Of a DNA stretch of 64,000 nt, positions 31,480 to 43,222 are shown in pieces. Within the stretch, counting starts at the first letter, position 1. Every line of letters begins with the position of its first letter. The notes under the pieces are model-generated. The model was not told the origin of the DNA. It did not search any database and worked only from the letters and a program-made list of their open reading frames with translations. The stretch comes from Macrothele yani (taxonomy: Eukaryota; Arthropoda; Arachnida; Araneae; Macrothelidae): the NCBI GenBank assembly GCA_039090855.1, contig CM077010.1:48502905-48566904 (forward strand), written 5' to 3'. The position numbers and the translations under genes were made by a program.

Positions 31480-32793
31480 CAAGGTCTGTCCGGAAAGTAA
31501 TGAGACTCATTTAATAACAGACGTTTAATTAAAGTTATACTTACATAACATTAAAATTCCTCGAAATAACATCCTTGAACATCAATACACCGCTGCCAGT
31601 GGTTCTGCCACGCCGCATAGCTTGCCTGGAAGTCGGAAACAGGGATCGCTTTCAAAGCACTCGTCGCGGCAGTTTGCACGTTTGTAACAGTCCCAAAATG
31701 GTGTCCTTTCAGGCTGGATTTGAGCCGGGAAACAAAAAGAAGTCAGACAGGGCCAAGTCCAGACTTTAGGGGTCGGGGCAGCGTTGACACGTTGTGTTTC
31801 GCCAGAAACTCTCTCACACTCACCGACGCATGACTCGGCGCCTTATCGTGGTGAAGATCCCAAGTGTTGCTGATTTCCGGGCGGATGCGCGCAACTCTGT
31901 TCTTCAGCCGATGAATCCCTTCCATGTAAAATGCAGCGTTGACCGTTTGTCCGGGTGGTACGGACTCCTTATGGACAACACCTTTACAGTCAAGGAAGGC
32001 AATGAGCATCGATTTCATCTTCGATTTGCACATTCGAGCCTTCTTTGGTCAAGGAGACTCGGGACTGTGCCACTCTGAGCTCTGACATTTCGTCTCCAGA
32101 TCGTACTCAAAGACCCACGTTTCATCACCTGTTATCACTTTCTCCAAAAACCAGGTTCACTCCTCACATGGTCTACAAGCTCACGAGAAATCGACACACA
32201 GTTGTTCCTCTGTTCATTGATCAAAACCTTAGGAACAAGTTTGGCGCAAACTTTCCACATCTGCAATTCTTGTGTGATGATTTCATGCACAATGGATTTC
32301 GCGAGTCCCACGTGCTCTGCTACCAATCTAACACTCAGATGTCGGTCAGAGTACAAAACCGCTTTCACCTTTTCCACATTGTCCGAAGTGTGAGACGTTG
32401 AAGGGCACCCTGGGCGTGGCTCATCCTCGACGCTCTCTCTTCCCTCTGTGAATGTTTTGTGCCACCGAAACACTTGTGCTTTCGATAAAGTGTCCTTCCC
32501 GTAGGCTTTCTGTATCATAGCAAGCGTCTCGGTCGTGGATTTTTCAAGTTTAACACAGAACTTTACCACGTATCGCTGTTCGACACTCTTCTGCATTTTG
32601 ACCGTTACAAAAACGCTCACACAGCTGTCCACTTCGCAAGCGATCCTCACTCTGTAAAAGCTCAGAGCCAACTGACGAGACATCGATCGTTTACCTAACA
32701 TACCCCGCCACCTGTCACACACAGAGATTCCACTCTCCGGCCCTTTTTATTGGCCCAAGAAAAGTGGTCTCATTACTTTCCGGACAAACCTTG
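31480..32793 (-). mobile_element. Full-length mariner element
   Basis: Terminal inverted repeats: CAAGGTCTGTCCGGAAAGTA at 31480 and its near-complement ending at 32793, both beside TA within TATA contexts. Length 1314 bp. Confidence 0.95.
31735..32722 (-). pseudogene. mariner transposase, three frames
   Basis: N-terminal helix-turn-helix part is open from about 32600 to 32135 (VEQRYVVKFCVKLEKSTTET, then VFRWHKTFTEGRESVEDEPR). After a frameshift near 32130 comes VITGDETWVFEYDLE with the first catalytic Asp, a TGA stop, and then LHHDKAPSH with the second Asp. A further frameshift near 31770 precedes SLDLALSDFF with the third Asp. The D,D34D residues are all present but in three frames, so the enzyme is dead though only lightly mutated. 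Confidence 0.9.
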
Positions 32794-33448
32794 TATATAT
32801 ATCACAATTGCCCAGTCCTCCCTTCATGAAGTAAGCTGTAATATGTTTATCATCGTACATGACGAAACATTTTTTTACTGGCAAGGTGGACATTTGCGTA
32901 AATTGATGCAGAGAGAGAGAGGCAGACAGACAGACGGAGAGAGGGGGAGGTGACTTTTTGGATTATTCGTGCCGTCATCTGAACTAGAGTTTTACAGATT
33001 TTTTTCCCTTCAGTTTTGTATGAGGCAATTGCGTTTTATGAAAACTCTTAATTTATGGGGAATAGAAAATAATGTTACTAGACATTTATTGCATGTAAAA
33101 ATGAATGAAAATTGAAAAATATTCTCTTAAAAGTGGCCGGCAAATCTGGGCTTGCACCCGGATGGCAAGTGCTCTTGGCACATCCCTGGAGTGGACCACC
33201 AGATTTTGGTATATGCTGGCCCTGTTGACCAGTGACTTTTTTTGTTTTTCTTCTTTTTCAGATTTCTGCGACTACTTACCATGCTTTGAGTTTTATTAAT
33301 ATTATTTGTTTGATGACATACATGCACACATTATGTTACTCATAATTTGTGAAACACAGCTCGAATGAAATGATACTTATTATATTTGCACTTTTAAGGT
33401 ATTAACCTCTTGCAAAGTGCGCATAGTTTATGTGCAATTCATAAATGA
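32794..33448. other. Intergenic, nothing recognised
   Basis: AT-rich; a purine-rich GAGAGAGGCAGACAGACAG stretch lies near 32910-32945. No supported gene. Confidence 0.5.
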
Positions 33449-34402
33449 AAAAAACCATTAGAAAGTACCACGTACTCACCATAAAGATCATGGTAACCTC
33501 CAATGACAACACACTTCCAACACGTCATTCATCGTGATGTAACTGGGCTTCAAGGTTTACAGACTTCTTGCTTACACTTCTTACTTCCGGGTGTGAAACA
33601 TCGTATTTTTTTTTCCTTAGCCTTATGAGATGTTACTCTAAAGCTTGTCAATTCTATAAAAATCACACATACAACTCATTCATACAATTCAAGTAAAAAC
33701 TATGTACATAACCTTACATTCATAGGTGATTAAACCTTGGTCAACTGTAATTATCAAACTCCTCCTCCTGTTTCACAACCTCTGCTACTCCCACTGCAAG
33801 TGTCACACCCATTCAGCCCCTCACATTGAACAGCAGCGTAAAAAGAAAGAGGGAAAAAGAGCAGCAGGGACAATAGATGGCGCCAGAGACACAACGATTC
33901 AGAGATAGCGACTGGGGCCCATGCCTCGATGGCTCTGCTCACTTGAGCTGTGGTGGGCGGGTGAGACACACCTGCCTCCTGAAGATGACAGAGGCCTGTT
34001 GAAAGTACTAGAGGATTGGATGTGAGGGGCTGAATGGGTGTGACACTTGCAGTGGGAGTAGCAGAGGTTGTGAAACAGGAGGAGGAGTTTGATAATTACA
34101 GTTGACCAAGGTTTAATCACCTATGAATGTAAGGTTATGTACATAGTTTTTACTTGAATTGTATGAATGAGTTGTATGTGTGATTTTTATAGAATTGACA
34201 AGCTTTAGAGTAACATCTCATAAGGCTAAGGAAAAAAATACGATGTTTCACACCCGGAAGTAAGAAGTGTAAGCAAGAAGTCTGTAAACCTTGGAAGCCC
34301 AGTTACATCACGATGAATGACGTGTTGGAAGTGTGTTGTCATTGGAGGTTACCATGATCTTTATGGTGAGTACGTGGTACTTTCTAATGGTTTTTTTCAT
34401 GA
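33449..34402. repeat. Long inverted repeat, 380-bp arms
   Basis: Left arm 33449-33826 and right arm 34020-34402 are near-identical in opposite orientation, with a 193-bp spacer. Each arm carries one ACTTCCGGGTGTGAAAC block and one TGACAACACACTTCCAACAC block. No TIR-flanking target duplication is obvious and no protein is recognised. The spacer holds a TAGATGGCGCC motif. Confidence 0.95.
33874..33884 (+). promoter_or_regulatory. CTCF-like motif (TAGATGGCGCC)
   Basis: Identical to the motif at 1855-1865 and located in the spacer of the long inverted repeat. Binding is unproven. Confidence 0.25.
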
Positions 34403-34599
34403 AATGATACGTTATTTTTGCATATACTGCAAATGTGCAGGGCTTTTCTTTCACGGACCAGTGGGAATTTTGACAGGGTTTGCAAATTCAAGTGGCCTGC
34501 TGGGTCTGTAGAAGATTTATTTCCAATTATAATACTGTTTTCATTATGAGAGTTATTCAAGAAATAACAATATTGATTTTCCATGGGACAGAAGCGAAA

Positions 34600-35480
34600 T
34601 GCAGTAAACATACTTCTGAATTATTCTCCCTCTATGGGAATGCACTGGTCCCACCTTTCTATCCACTTCCAGAAGGTACTTTTCCTCGACATGCGGATCA
34701 GGATACCCATCACAGCATTGTCCTGTTCAGTATTTGATGCAAACCGACACCCACAAAGTTGTTTTTTTACTTCAGGGAATAGGTGGAAGTCACACAGCGA
34801 AACTGAAAACAAAATAAATGCACCATCATTATGATGCCTAGTTCTTGAATAACCTGCTGGGTAAGTAAAGCATCATGCAGGGACATTATCCTGACACAAA
34901 ATCCAACCAATTTGTGCATATTCTGGGCATTTTGGGAATTTTTTTTTTTTACAGGACCTTTGAAAACTTCAGAAAAAGTGGCACTGTTAACAGTAATACC
35001 TTGTGGAATAACAGTCATACACAATTCCCTTTTTATCAAAGAAAACCAGGTGCATGATCTCCCCTGCACTTGTTTAAACCTTTGGTTTCTTGGCTCAGTT
35101 GTTTTGTTTCTGGATCAAAATGGTGAAAAACATTTTCATCGAACGTGACAACTCAATCCAAAGAGTGTAGCTCATGTAGCAGCCAGCACTTCCATTGGCG
35201 ACAAATGATAACACGATTTGTCTCGTGTTCATCCGTGAGCAAGTAGGGAGTAGAGAATCCACTTGGCGACTTTTCGGTACCCAAACAGGTTTTTCACAAG
35301 GTCATCAATGGACATCTGCATCACATTAGCAAACCTCTGGAATGGTCATTTGGTAGTCTTTGCATGAGAGTGCTTCAATGGTATTGATCCGATGCCGGAC
35401 CGAGCTGGGTTAATCATCCCACCGCTCGCCACCAATTGATCAGAACGTGTCGAGCGGTATAAGTATATTTCTTCACTGAT
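34600..35480 (-). pseudogene. mariner transposase relic
   Basis: Minus-strand pieces include VTFDENVFHHFDPETKQLS (first catalytic Asp region, G-D-E changed to F-D-E), LLTQQVIQELG and the C-terminal block FHLFPEVKKQLCGCRF then IERWDQCIPIEGE. Pieces are out of frame and the second and third Asp regions are damaged. A different mariner lineage from the one at 31480 judging by these motifs. Confidence 0.8.
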
Positions 35481-35899
35481 CTCTTTCGACGGAGTTCTTG
35501 GCGCGAAAACTGTGTTCTATGGGCATACACTTAAACAATTTGAACCAATCACCTACGTACACATAAATAATGTGTTCTATGACTGCACTGACTGCCTAAA
35601 CAAATATTTAATTAGCTATGAAAACATAACAATGGCACACATACGAATAAAATTTAGCTGTCTTCTGAACATAAGTATTGGGTCAACTTTGACCTAAATC
35701 AGTTCTCGCGAGATAGTTTTAATGAACTTAAATTCCACAGTTCAGTCTTACTATTTCTCAGTTCAGTTCTTGCAATATATTAGTTCAGTTCCTCAACTAA
35801 TTGCATAACAGATGTAACAATAAAAACAAAATGTTTCTACTTACATGGATGCTGTCAAGAATAAATCCAAACTGTGATTTAACTTTTCACCTGTGTATT
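35481..35899. other. Intergenic, nothing recognised
   Basis: AT-rich sequence with several CAGTTCAGTT-like words near 35740-35790; no gene supported. Confidence 0.4.
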
Positions 35900-36823
35900 C
35901 GTTAGGTATCCAAGCCACCGCTTTTACGCTCATATTTTTCTTTCGCCGGCTTTATCCCGTCGCTCTTACATGTAGAGGCTGCGCTGCTTACGTAGCCACA
36001 CACACACATTGGGCCTCGCTTCGCCCTGCAGGACCAGCTGGCTTCCTTCGCCGCTTCAGGGAGAGGATGATAATTGCACACTGCCGTAGTTGGACTCGAA
36101 CCCGAGCTTTGCTTCTCATTGGAATGACCACTGTCTACTCGCAGACTTCTTAATTCCTCTGTAACTTTGCTTTCATTGGGCCAACCAGTCGCCGATTTCC
36201 ATTAGGCTCCCAGCCTAGAAATTGCTGCTTTATCACCCGGATTTAGACATTCCACTGTCTTTATGGCAAACTAGCATATACAGCTGCCTCGAGTTGTCGT
36301 CTCCATTTCTTACCCAATGCGGGGAGTTTCGCTCTTCATCGCCCAATTCATATAGCAGATCCAAGGCATCCAGCCTTTCACATCGGAGAGCGTACAGACA
36401 ACTAAACTTTCTTCCTTATTTTCACGCTGAGTGCGAAATCTTATTTTTCTGCACGGATCACACAGAGAGCAATTGTTCTCGAAAATGCCCCAAACAATCG
36501 ACGAATTTACGATTATTCGCTAAACCTTTGGTTCCCCCGTCTTCATTTATTCCTACTCAAGTGGCCCTCTTCGAAATGTACCCTGTTTAAACTGACCGTC
36601 AGCTGAAACCTTCGATTTATGACCTAACAGAGCTATTCTGAGACCACCCAGCCAGAGGGAGAATTCTTTGCCTCTTTTCTTTCCAACCCCCCAGATAAAA
36701 CTTTCTCTGCTGTTTACACTTTTAAACTCCAATCAAGTCTCGAACATAATTAATACTTAATTAATTTCATACATCCACCACGCCCATTAATTACTAAATT
36801 AATGGCGGGGTTGGGTCGTAACA
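35900..36823 (-). mobile_element. Probable solo LTR of a gypsy-type retrotransposon
   Basis: Read on minus it begins TGTTACGACCCAACCCC at 36823, the usual start of many gypsy-type LTRs, and is much less AT-rich than its surroundings. GTATT occurs at 36824-36828 and at 35895-35899, which could be the 5-bp target duplication; the far end lacks a canonical CA, so that boundary is tentative. No gag or pol sequence adjoins, hence solo. Confidence 0.55.
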
Positions 36824-36828
36824 GTATT

Positions 36829-37559
36829 AATCAGAGTGGCAGAATGTAGACGTACGCGGATCGTTTCCAAATTATTGGCAGATTTTGCAGATAGTTTTTC
36901 CTTGTAGATTAAAAAAAATATTTAGAGGAATTAAAACACTTACTCAAGGCTTTACTGAGATTAATATACTTCATTCTATTTTAACTTGAAGAACTTCCAG
37001 TTACTTTTTGTGTCTTCTGAGTTCTTTTGTTTTTAGAGACATTTCTGGCCTCCAGATTTTATCAAGGCCTGTTGTGAATGTACAGGAACTGTATCAAAAG
37101 TTTTGTTTACACAGTAAGAATTTATATTTTATTGTCAGGTTCTTCTTGCAGCTGCCAGTTATTAGGTTACAACCTTTCCCTCGTTTATTTTGTAAGTCAA
37201 TTATCTTTGAATTCAGGTGTTGAAAATGCTATTTATAATTCTTGAAGGTTCATTGATGAAACTGTTTTTCTGGGTATAAAAACTTTAATTAGTATCTTGT
37301 TTTTATGAAGTTCATAGTCAATTTTAATATTTTTCCATAAAGGTCCATTTCACACACACTGCTGGCCATTTAATCATAATGTACTTATTTTGTCCTCATT
37401 GGAATCCGTAATGTTTTAGTAATTATTTATTGTTTGATGAATTTTTGTTTAAATTATCTTATTTTATTATCGTGCTCGGCACCTTGCGGGTTTGCAGCAA
37501 GTTTTCTGTTTTAGTAGTTGTGTATGCAGATACATTTTATTTTTATACAACTCTGGTAT
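36829..37559. other. Intergenic, nothing recognised
   Basis: AT-rich; two short open frames (71 and 88 codons) lack recognisable features. Confidence 0.4.
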
Positions 37560-37800
37560 TGATATTAACCTCCATAGCTCATGTCGAAGGCCTACCGGAG
37601 TGTGGTGGAACTTCCATTAATCACCATTCACAAATTTCTTGTGCCACTCAAAAACTCTTGCATGGGACAAAGCATCTTTTTTATAGGCTGTTTTAATAAT
37701 TTTCGTGCATTTCTGTGGCATTTTTATTCAAACGCACGCAACATTTTATAGCTGCTCTTTGGCTCCAGTTTTAAATCCATACTGGGTTACAGAAACATGT
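37560..37800 (-). pseudogene. mariner transposase N-terminal relic
   Basis: On minus the text KIIKTAYKKDALSHARVFEW then HKKFVNGD matches the first helix-turn-helix of mariner transposases. Stops and frame breaks surround it, and no catalytic part follows. Confidence 0.7.
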
Positions 37801-38276
37801 CTGAACTTTATGCCATCTACTGCAAGAATGAACTAATGGAGCACTGTAATGGCACATTCACATGACTGACCTTGCAGGTGTTCAACACAGGCAGCTGCAT
37901 TTTTCTGTGTGGGTTTGTTTTGGCGCTATAACATCAGTCTCGTTACTCTTTGAAAACCTAATAGTGGTTCTTTCTTGAATTCACTGCTGAAACTGAAAAC
38001 AAAATAAATTGCTCACGAAACAATACTGCCAATCTGCAATACACTATCATATCTCAAAGTAAAAGATTTGCTTAGGGAGACACAAGAGCAATGTTTTTTA
38101 CTTCGAATGTTTTCAGCCTTATGCAGCTAATGAGGCCACAGAAACTCCAAAAAATTAATTTCAGAACATATTACTTGCTCACATTTTGGATTAAGTTAAA
38201 CAGAAGGTTAAGAATTTTTGATAGATCTGAAAAAAAAAAAAAAAAAGATCAAAGATGTGATTCATTGGTTTAACTT

Positions 38277-39045
38277 AAGGTGACCAGATATTGGAGCACT
38301 GATTTGAGGACAAAATGGTGTAGTGTCCCCAAATCAGCAGATCATTTGAGGACATGTACATACTCAAAATAAACATGAAATTTGTTTTGTCACAAAATTG
38401 TATTGTTGGTAATTTGTACTAACAAAGCAGAGCTATGATGGCGACAACATATTAGTGAAAGTGAAATACTTTACCTTAGGTATATCTGCTGAATTATGGT
38501 AAAATCAAGCTGCAGTGATGAACAAATCACATGGCGAATTTTTCATTTTGCCAACGTCTTTAGACGAACTTAGAACGAGTACAGTCGAAATTTGGTTGCC
38601 CCAGTGCTTCTTAGTGCTGTCCACTGATCATTCGTACAAGATGGTACAAATTCGAGTCTCAAATGAGGCATGGGTGGAGTATTTGTCTTACATCACTTGC
38701 TCTCTCCCTTCCTTAGAACGAATGTCCCCAAATTAGAGACAGGTGACTGCTTATAGTCTTTAGAGCTGCTCACGATGGCCGTTAAACTCGGGAAAAGGAA
38801 AAACAAAAACAGTCAAAATTTGTTTTCACGAGAAACATGTTGGAAAATTAGTCGAAAACTATTTTTAAAAACATTTTTCATTAGAAATCTAACAAGCTGA
38901 TGAAGAAGTGTAAATTCAAGGACACTTGCGGATAAACATCAAAATTTGAGGACAATTTTTGTCCCCATAGGTATCAGACGTTTTTGGGGACAGTAAACTA
39001 AATTCGAGGACTGTCCTCAAGAATTCAAGACTTCTGGTCAGCTTA
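38277..39045. mobile_element. Non-autonomous TIR element, 9-bp duplication
   Basis: Ends AAGGTGACCAGA and its counterpart TCTGGTCAGCTTA; GTTTAACTT flanks both sides exactly (38268-38276, 39046-39054). Repeated TTGAGGACA / TGTCCTCAA words form longer subterminal inverted matches. A 9-bp duplication would fit Mutator-type or Merlin-type elements; no transposase is present. Confidence 0.9.
38596..38808 (+). mobile_element. SINE copy inside the 38277 element
   Basis: Plus-strand diverged copy with damaged B box and the usual body and 3' end (GATGGCCGTTAAACTC). It inserted after, or was carried by, the host element. Confidence 0.85.
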
Positions 39046-39969
39046 GTTTAACTTCATAAAAGATTGGCTTGACTGTGATGATGAAGTTACAGATGAAGCA
39101 ATCAATGATAAAGTTCAACAACACTAGGAATTTTTTCCTGAAGAAGACTATGCCTGTGTACAAGAAAAACGAATCACTTGTATTGAAGGAATTGCGGTAT
39201 TAGAAACAGCTAGATACAATGCATAGAGCAGCCACCATCACCATCTGGAGTTCTTTTCCTATAAAAAGACAGCGAAATACAAAGCAGATTGCAGAAATGA
39301 TGCACTGTGAAAAAAAGATGTTCTGCTAGAAAACAAATGGCACTTAATTATTTTTTCCATTGCTAATGCAATGTATATTTTAATATTATACTGCATTGTT
39401 TAATACAATATTTATATTTTTTCTTAATGATTTAAAATATTTTTAATAGATTTATATTTTACTTTCTGTGATTAGGACTCTACTGTATACATATTTTTTG
39501 TCGTAACACTGTCCTGATGTATTTCTATGCATCATTTGGCAGTTCCCCAAGAAATAATGTTACACTTGAGGATAAAACTGACAGAATGTCACAAAACTAT
39601 ATGTCACTATCACAGAGAGCAAACAAACTAACTTCATCGCTAAAGAAAGAGAGAAAATATAAGACCAAAATATATTTGGAGCTTTCGCTTTTCAAACAGA
39701 ACATATTTAAAACATTAAATGTATAAAATGGATAAAAAATTGAGATATGAAGAAAAATCTACTTCTCAGCCAAATATTCGGCATACAAGTGCAGCGTTTG
39801 CTTTAGTGCTCTCCAGTTCGACTCAATGTTTCGGGTGTGTGCTATTGTTGTTTTACATGTTCTTCATATAACAGTAGCCGTTTTTTTATTTCATATAAAA
39901 ATGTGTTATTTCAGAGTCTAAGTTATTTTTATGCTAAAATGCTCCACATGAATGCAGTGGTGTAGCCAG

Positions 39970-40029
39970 TTTCTTTGCCCAATGATGATGGCTGTGCACA
40001 GACACAGCCGTCATCATTGGGCAAAGAAA
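39970..40029. repeat. Short-loop hairpin, 27-bp arms
   Basis: Arms at 39970-39996 and 40003-40029 pair with one mismatch around a 6-nt loop (CACAGA). Confidence 0.95.
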
Positions 40030-40172
40030 TTGTACACAGAACTGGTGCACCGAGATTCAAAAGTTCATTGCAAATGCTTCAAAACTTAAGACCAATTTTA
40101 GAGCTATATGTTTAATACAGGATGAGGTATTTTTATTAAAAAGGCAAGATAGCACACTTAAAATTTCAGTTT

Positions 40173-40470
40173 GCCGCGGGTGGCCTAGTGGGCAACGTTC
40201 GTGACTGCCGCGAGAGGGACCTCAGGTTCGATCCCAGGCAGGTACGAACGCTCGATCCACTAAATATCTGCCGTGCATCGGATGGGCACGTTAAGTCGTC
40301 AGACCCCGGGTACTGCCCCCGTAATAAATAAGGGCGTCTTCCTACCCCTTTCTCCTTCGCTTCCGTGTCACTTTCCTATCGGGCACTCTAGCCCAAATCT
40401 CCTAGCTTCCTATTTCTAAGGGTTGTTTAAGACCTGGGGTCAGACACTCCCTTCTTAAAATCCTCTACAT
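40173..40470 (+). mobile_element. Second tRNA-derived SINE family
   Basis: Head GCCGCGGGTGGCCTAGTGGG gives an A box and GGTTCGATCCC a B box, 50 bp apart as in a tRNA. The body (GGATGGGCACGTTAAGTCGT and onward) is unrelated to the main family. Single copy in the window, right boundary approximate. Confidence 0.75.
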
Positions 40471-40804
40471 ATGATCATTTAAAATTATAGATTTTTTGTA
40501 ATTTTGAATGCCCACAAAATTGCGGTGAATTGTACAATCTGTCCAAATTTTTGGCAGAAAATTTTTCTTATAAGGATTGTACTTTGGCTTAAATTTCACC
40601 ATTTATACACTCTGAAATAAAAAAAAAGGGGGGGGAGGAGCATAAATGTGGATAAAGAACAGATGGCAGTCATGTCCAAGTGCAGCAAAGTGAAGATTGC
40701 TAATCTGTAACTATACAACATTGCCTGTTTCTGTAAGGAGTCTGTGCAAGTAGAAAAGCAGGTTAAATTTTAAATTATAGATAAAGAAAGTGTGTTGGCA
40801 ACCT
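40471..40804. other. Intergenic, nothing recognised
   Basis: AT-rich; an A/G homopolymer patch lies near 40619-40640. Confidence 0.5.
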
Positions 40805-41025
40805 TTTTTTTTTTTTTATTGTTGGGGTTTAATGACCACCATGAGCAACTCAATAGGCTATAAGCAGTTGCCCATCCCTAATTTAGGGCCACTGGTTCCA
40901 GGGAAGGGAGAGAGAGCTAGTGCCGTAAGAGAAACACAACATCCATGTCTCACCGGGATTCAAACCAAGATCCATCTTGGACGAATGATCAGACGCCATC
41001 GTTTAGACCACTGCGCTGTCATCTT
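40805..41025 (-). mobile_element. tRNA-derived SINE copy
   Basis: Minus-strand copy with a T run at 40805-40819 and a mutated B box. Confidence 0.9.
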
Positions 41026-41427
41026 CAGTTCCTCTTTTTGAATTATTAATAAAAATAAAAGAATTACCTACATATCCTAAATAGTTTCATATGAATTTAT
41101 GAAAGAAAATTACCTATACTCAAATTGTCCTCATTACATTTTATAAGAAGCAACCTGGTCTTCTTATAACAGTATTAAAAAATACAGACTATTATTTACA
41201 GCTATGGAGCAAAAAAAATAATTAAAAACAATTAAGAGAGAAAAAATATATGCTATATAGGTAAATTTACGACACTAATAATGTTAGTAAATATTCATAC
41301 CAACTGACAGAACATGTGATCCCTTCTCCATCTAGAAAACAAATGTGTTGCCATTCATCATTTTCTCATATCATTAAAGATGAGTAGAGTGCCAGTTAAA
41401 GGATAACTAATCTTTGGTATTGTTTTG
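41026..41427. other. Intergenic, nothing recognised
   Basis: AT-rich sequence only. Confidence 0.5.
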
Positions 41428-41602
41428 AGGTTTAATGGCCACCATGAGCAACTTCTGGGGCCATAAGCAGTCACCCGTCCCTAATTTAGGGTCACTGGTT
41501 CCAGGGAAGGGACAAAGCCAGCATCATCTGACAAACATGCCACCAATGTTCCACCTGGAATTTGAACACAGGCTGAGCTTAGATGACTAACCAGCACCTG
41601 AT
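41428..41602 (-). mobile_element. Diverged SINE copy
   Basis: Body and 3' end clear; B box region altered (GGAATTTGAACACAGG on plus) and head missing. Confidence 0.8.
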
Positions 41603-41999
41603 TCAAAGAAAAGTTACATTCAAAAGATTATAAACTACTGATAGGGATGGGTTAACAGTGACTTTTCGGTAACGTTCCAAAAAAGTAACCGTGACAAAGT
41701 CACTGTTTGTGACAAGAATGAACACCTGTATCTGTATGTTCAAATTAGTCACGTGGCGAAATCCCAATCCACACGAACTTTTTGTTAATCGTTAATCGTC
41801 ACTTCGCTTCACAGTTCTCATTCCGAGTTCTCAAGAGGATTCGTGTTCGTGCTATTTCCACTGACAGACTAATTAGGCACTTGTATTCTTAGTTACCTTT
41901 CATAGGCATTTTAGTTAGTTTTCATACGTATTTTAGTTACTTTTCATAGGTAAGTAACGGAGAAACATTAAATATTAAATCTTTTAACTCCCTAAACAC

Positions 42000-42299
42000 A
42001 CAGAGTCACGTATGGTAAAAGGTTCGTTTAGTGGTAGCTTTCGGTCGTCTTACGACCTTGATCACAAGCGATCAACTGGATGGGCTGGTTGCCAGAACTA
42101 CAATTTGAAGTTGGGGTATTGGAAATGTTGCCAGATTTTAGAAGAGAGATCTCTCTTCTAAAATCTGGCAACATTTCCAACACCCCAACTCTATTTTGTA
42201 GTTCTGGCAACCAGCCCATCCAGTTGATCGCGGGTGATCAAGGTCGTAGGACGACCGAAAGCAACCGCTAAACGAACCTTTTACCTTATGTGACTCTGT
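42000..42299. repeat. 300-bp zero-loop palindrome
   Basis: Arms of about 150 bp meet without a spacer at 42149/42150 inside GAAGAGAGATCTCTCTTC. The arms keep register over their full length with scattered mismatches. Left outer end ACAGAGTCAC, right GTGACTCTGT. Two 63-codon frames in opposite directions are simply the palindrome read both ways. Confidence 0.97.
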
Positions 42300-42740
42300 A
42301 CGTTTTGCTTGTTTGATATGTTTACATGTTATTGTCGCGTGAAGCCTGAGTTTTAAACCATTTTAACTCCCGAAGAGCAGATAGTAGTCAAGTTCGTATA
42401 TGAAAAATTTTCAAGTGGAAGATAAACAAATTATTATGTACAATTCATTTATTCGGTCTGTTGGTCTAAACATAAAAAAGAGTTTTATTCCGGAATATTT
42501 TTAGCCAATAATTGCACTTTTCTGAAATTTTGTGCTCTAGCCCTAAAATAAAAATCTGGGTGCTATCATAAAAATCTTCTAGAACTTCACTGAACGGCGG
42601 TTTGGGTGCAAAATAACACATATAAAGGCTAAACTTCCACGTTTGGCCCGCACCTAGTTCCGAAAGCAATAATAGACGGCGCCACGGTAGCACTTCACCT
42701 CTCCTCCGCTCTTCGTTAATCGTTATAGCTACTTACGTAA
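42300..42740. other. Intergenic, TAGACGGCGCC motif
   Basis: No supported gene. A CTCF-like word with one change lies at 42673-42683. Confidence 0.4.
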
Positions 42741-42775
42741 GTTAGTTGTCTGTCTCTGCTCCTGTGTTACGTAAC

Positions 42776-43222
42776 TTATTTTTTGATCTGTGCTCCTGTG
42801 ACATGTGGAATTGGAAAATGTTCTTTAATGAAGTTGGGAAGGATAAAGAAACGTCTATTTCCTGGTGGGAAGGACAGGATTTGTTTTCCACCTCTAAAAG
42901 ATGTTCTGAGGGCCATCTCATGACTCTACATGTTGATGCGTCTCATCGTTTAGGACAATTCACGTGTCGGAAGAAGCACACTTTAGGGAATGATGAGTAC
43001 TCTTCCTGTACACTTGCTATGTTTTTTTGTTTTGTTTTTATGCTCATATTCCTATTGATAGAGTGATGATTCTGACGTATTGTTTCGCCAAAGGATTGTC
43101 TTACGATGAGGACATTGAAGAAACCTCACATGGCAATGTTACCACATCCTCTGAGACAGTTAGTGACTGGTATTCGTATTGCAGACAACTAGTCTCAAGA
43201 GTTTATGGTAGCTTCACAATGT
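42776..43222 (+). pseudogene. Merlin (IS1016/ISXO2-type) transposase relic
   Basis: The plus strand first encodes a zinc-ribbon-like part (KRCSEGHLMTLHV, then QFTCRKKH) and, after a frameshift near 43030, RVMILTYCFAKGLSYDEDIE and TVSDWYSYCRQLV. This order (ribbon, then I-L-x-x-x-Y-x-W/F-x-x-G, then V-x-D-W-x-x-x-C-R) is that of Merlin transposases. The DDE catalytic part that should follow is absent. Confidence 0.75.

Larger units (their letters stand above)
38150..39300 (+). pseudogene. Possible pogo/Tigger-like C-terminal relic, split by a TIR element
   Basis: KIKDVIHWFN before 38276 continues after 39054 as IKDWLDCDDEVTDEAINDKV, the acidic tail type seen in Tigger-class proteins. The reading is joined across the 769-bp element at its target duplication. 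The family call rests on a short stretch and is uncertain. Confidence 0.4.

Noticed and set aside
42028..42271. Two 63-codon frames on opposite strands with the same product
   Set aside because: They are the two arms of the 42000-42299 palindrome, not a protein pair.
42746..43066. Independent 106-codon gene
   Set aside because: The motifs and the frame continuing after a shift identify it as a Merlin transposase relic.
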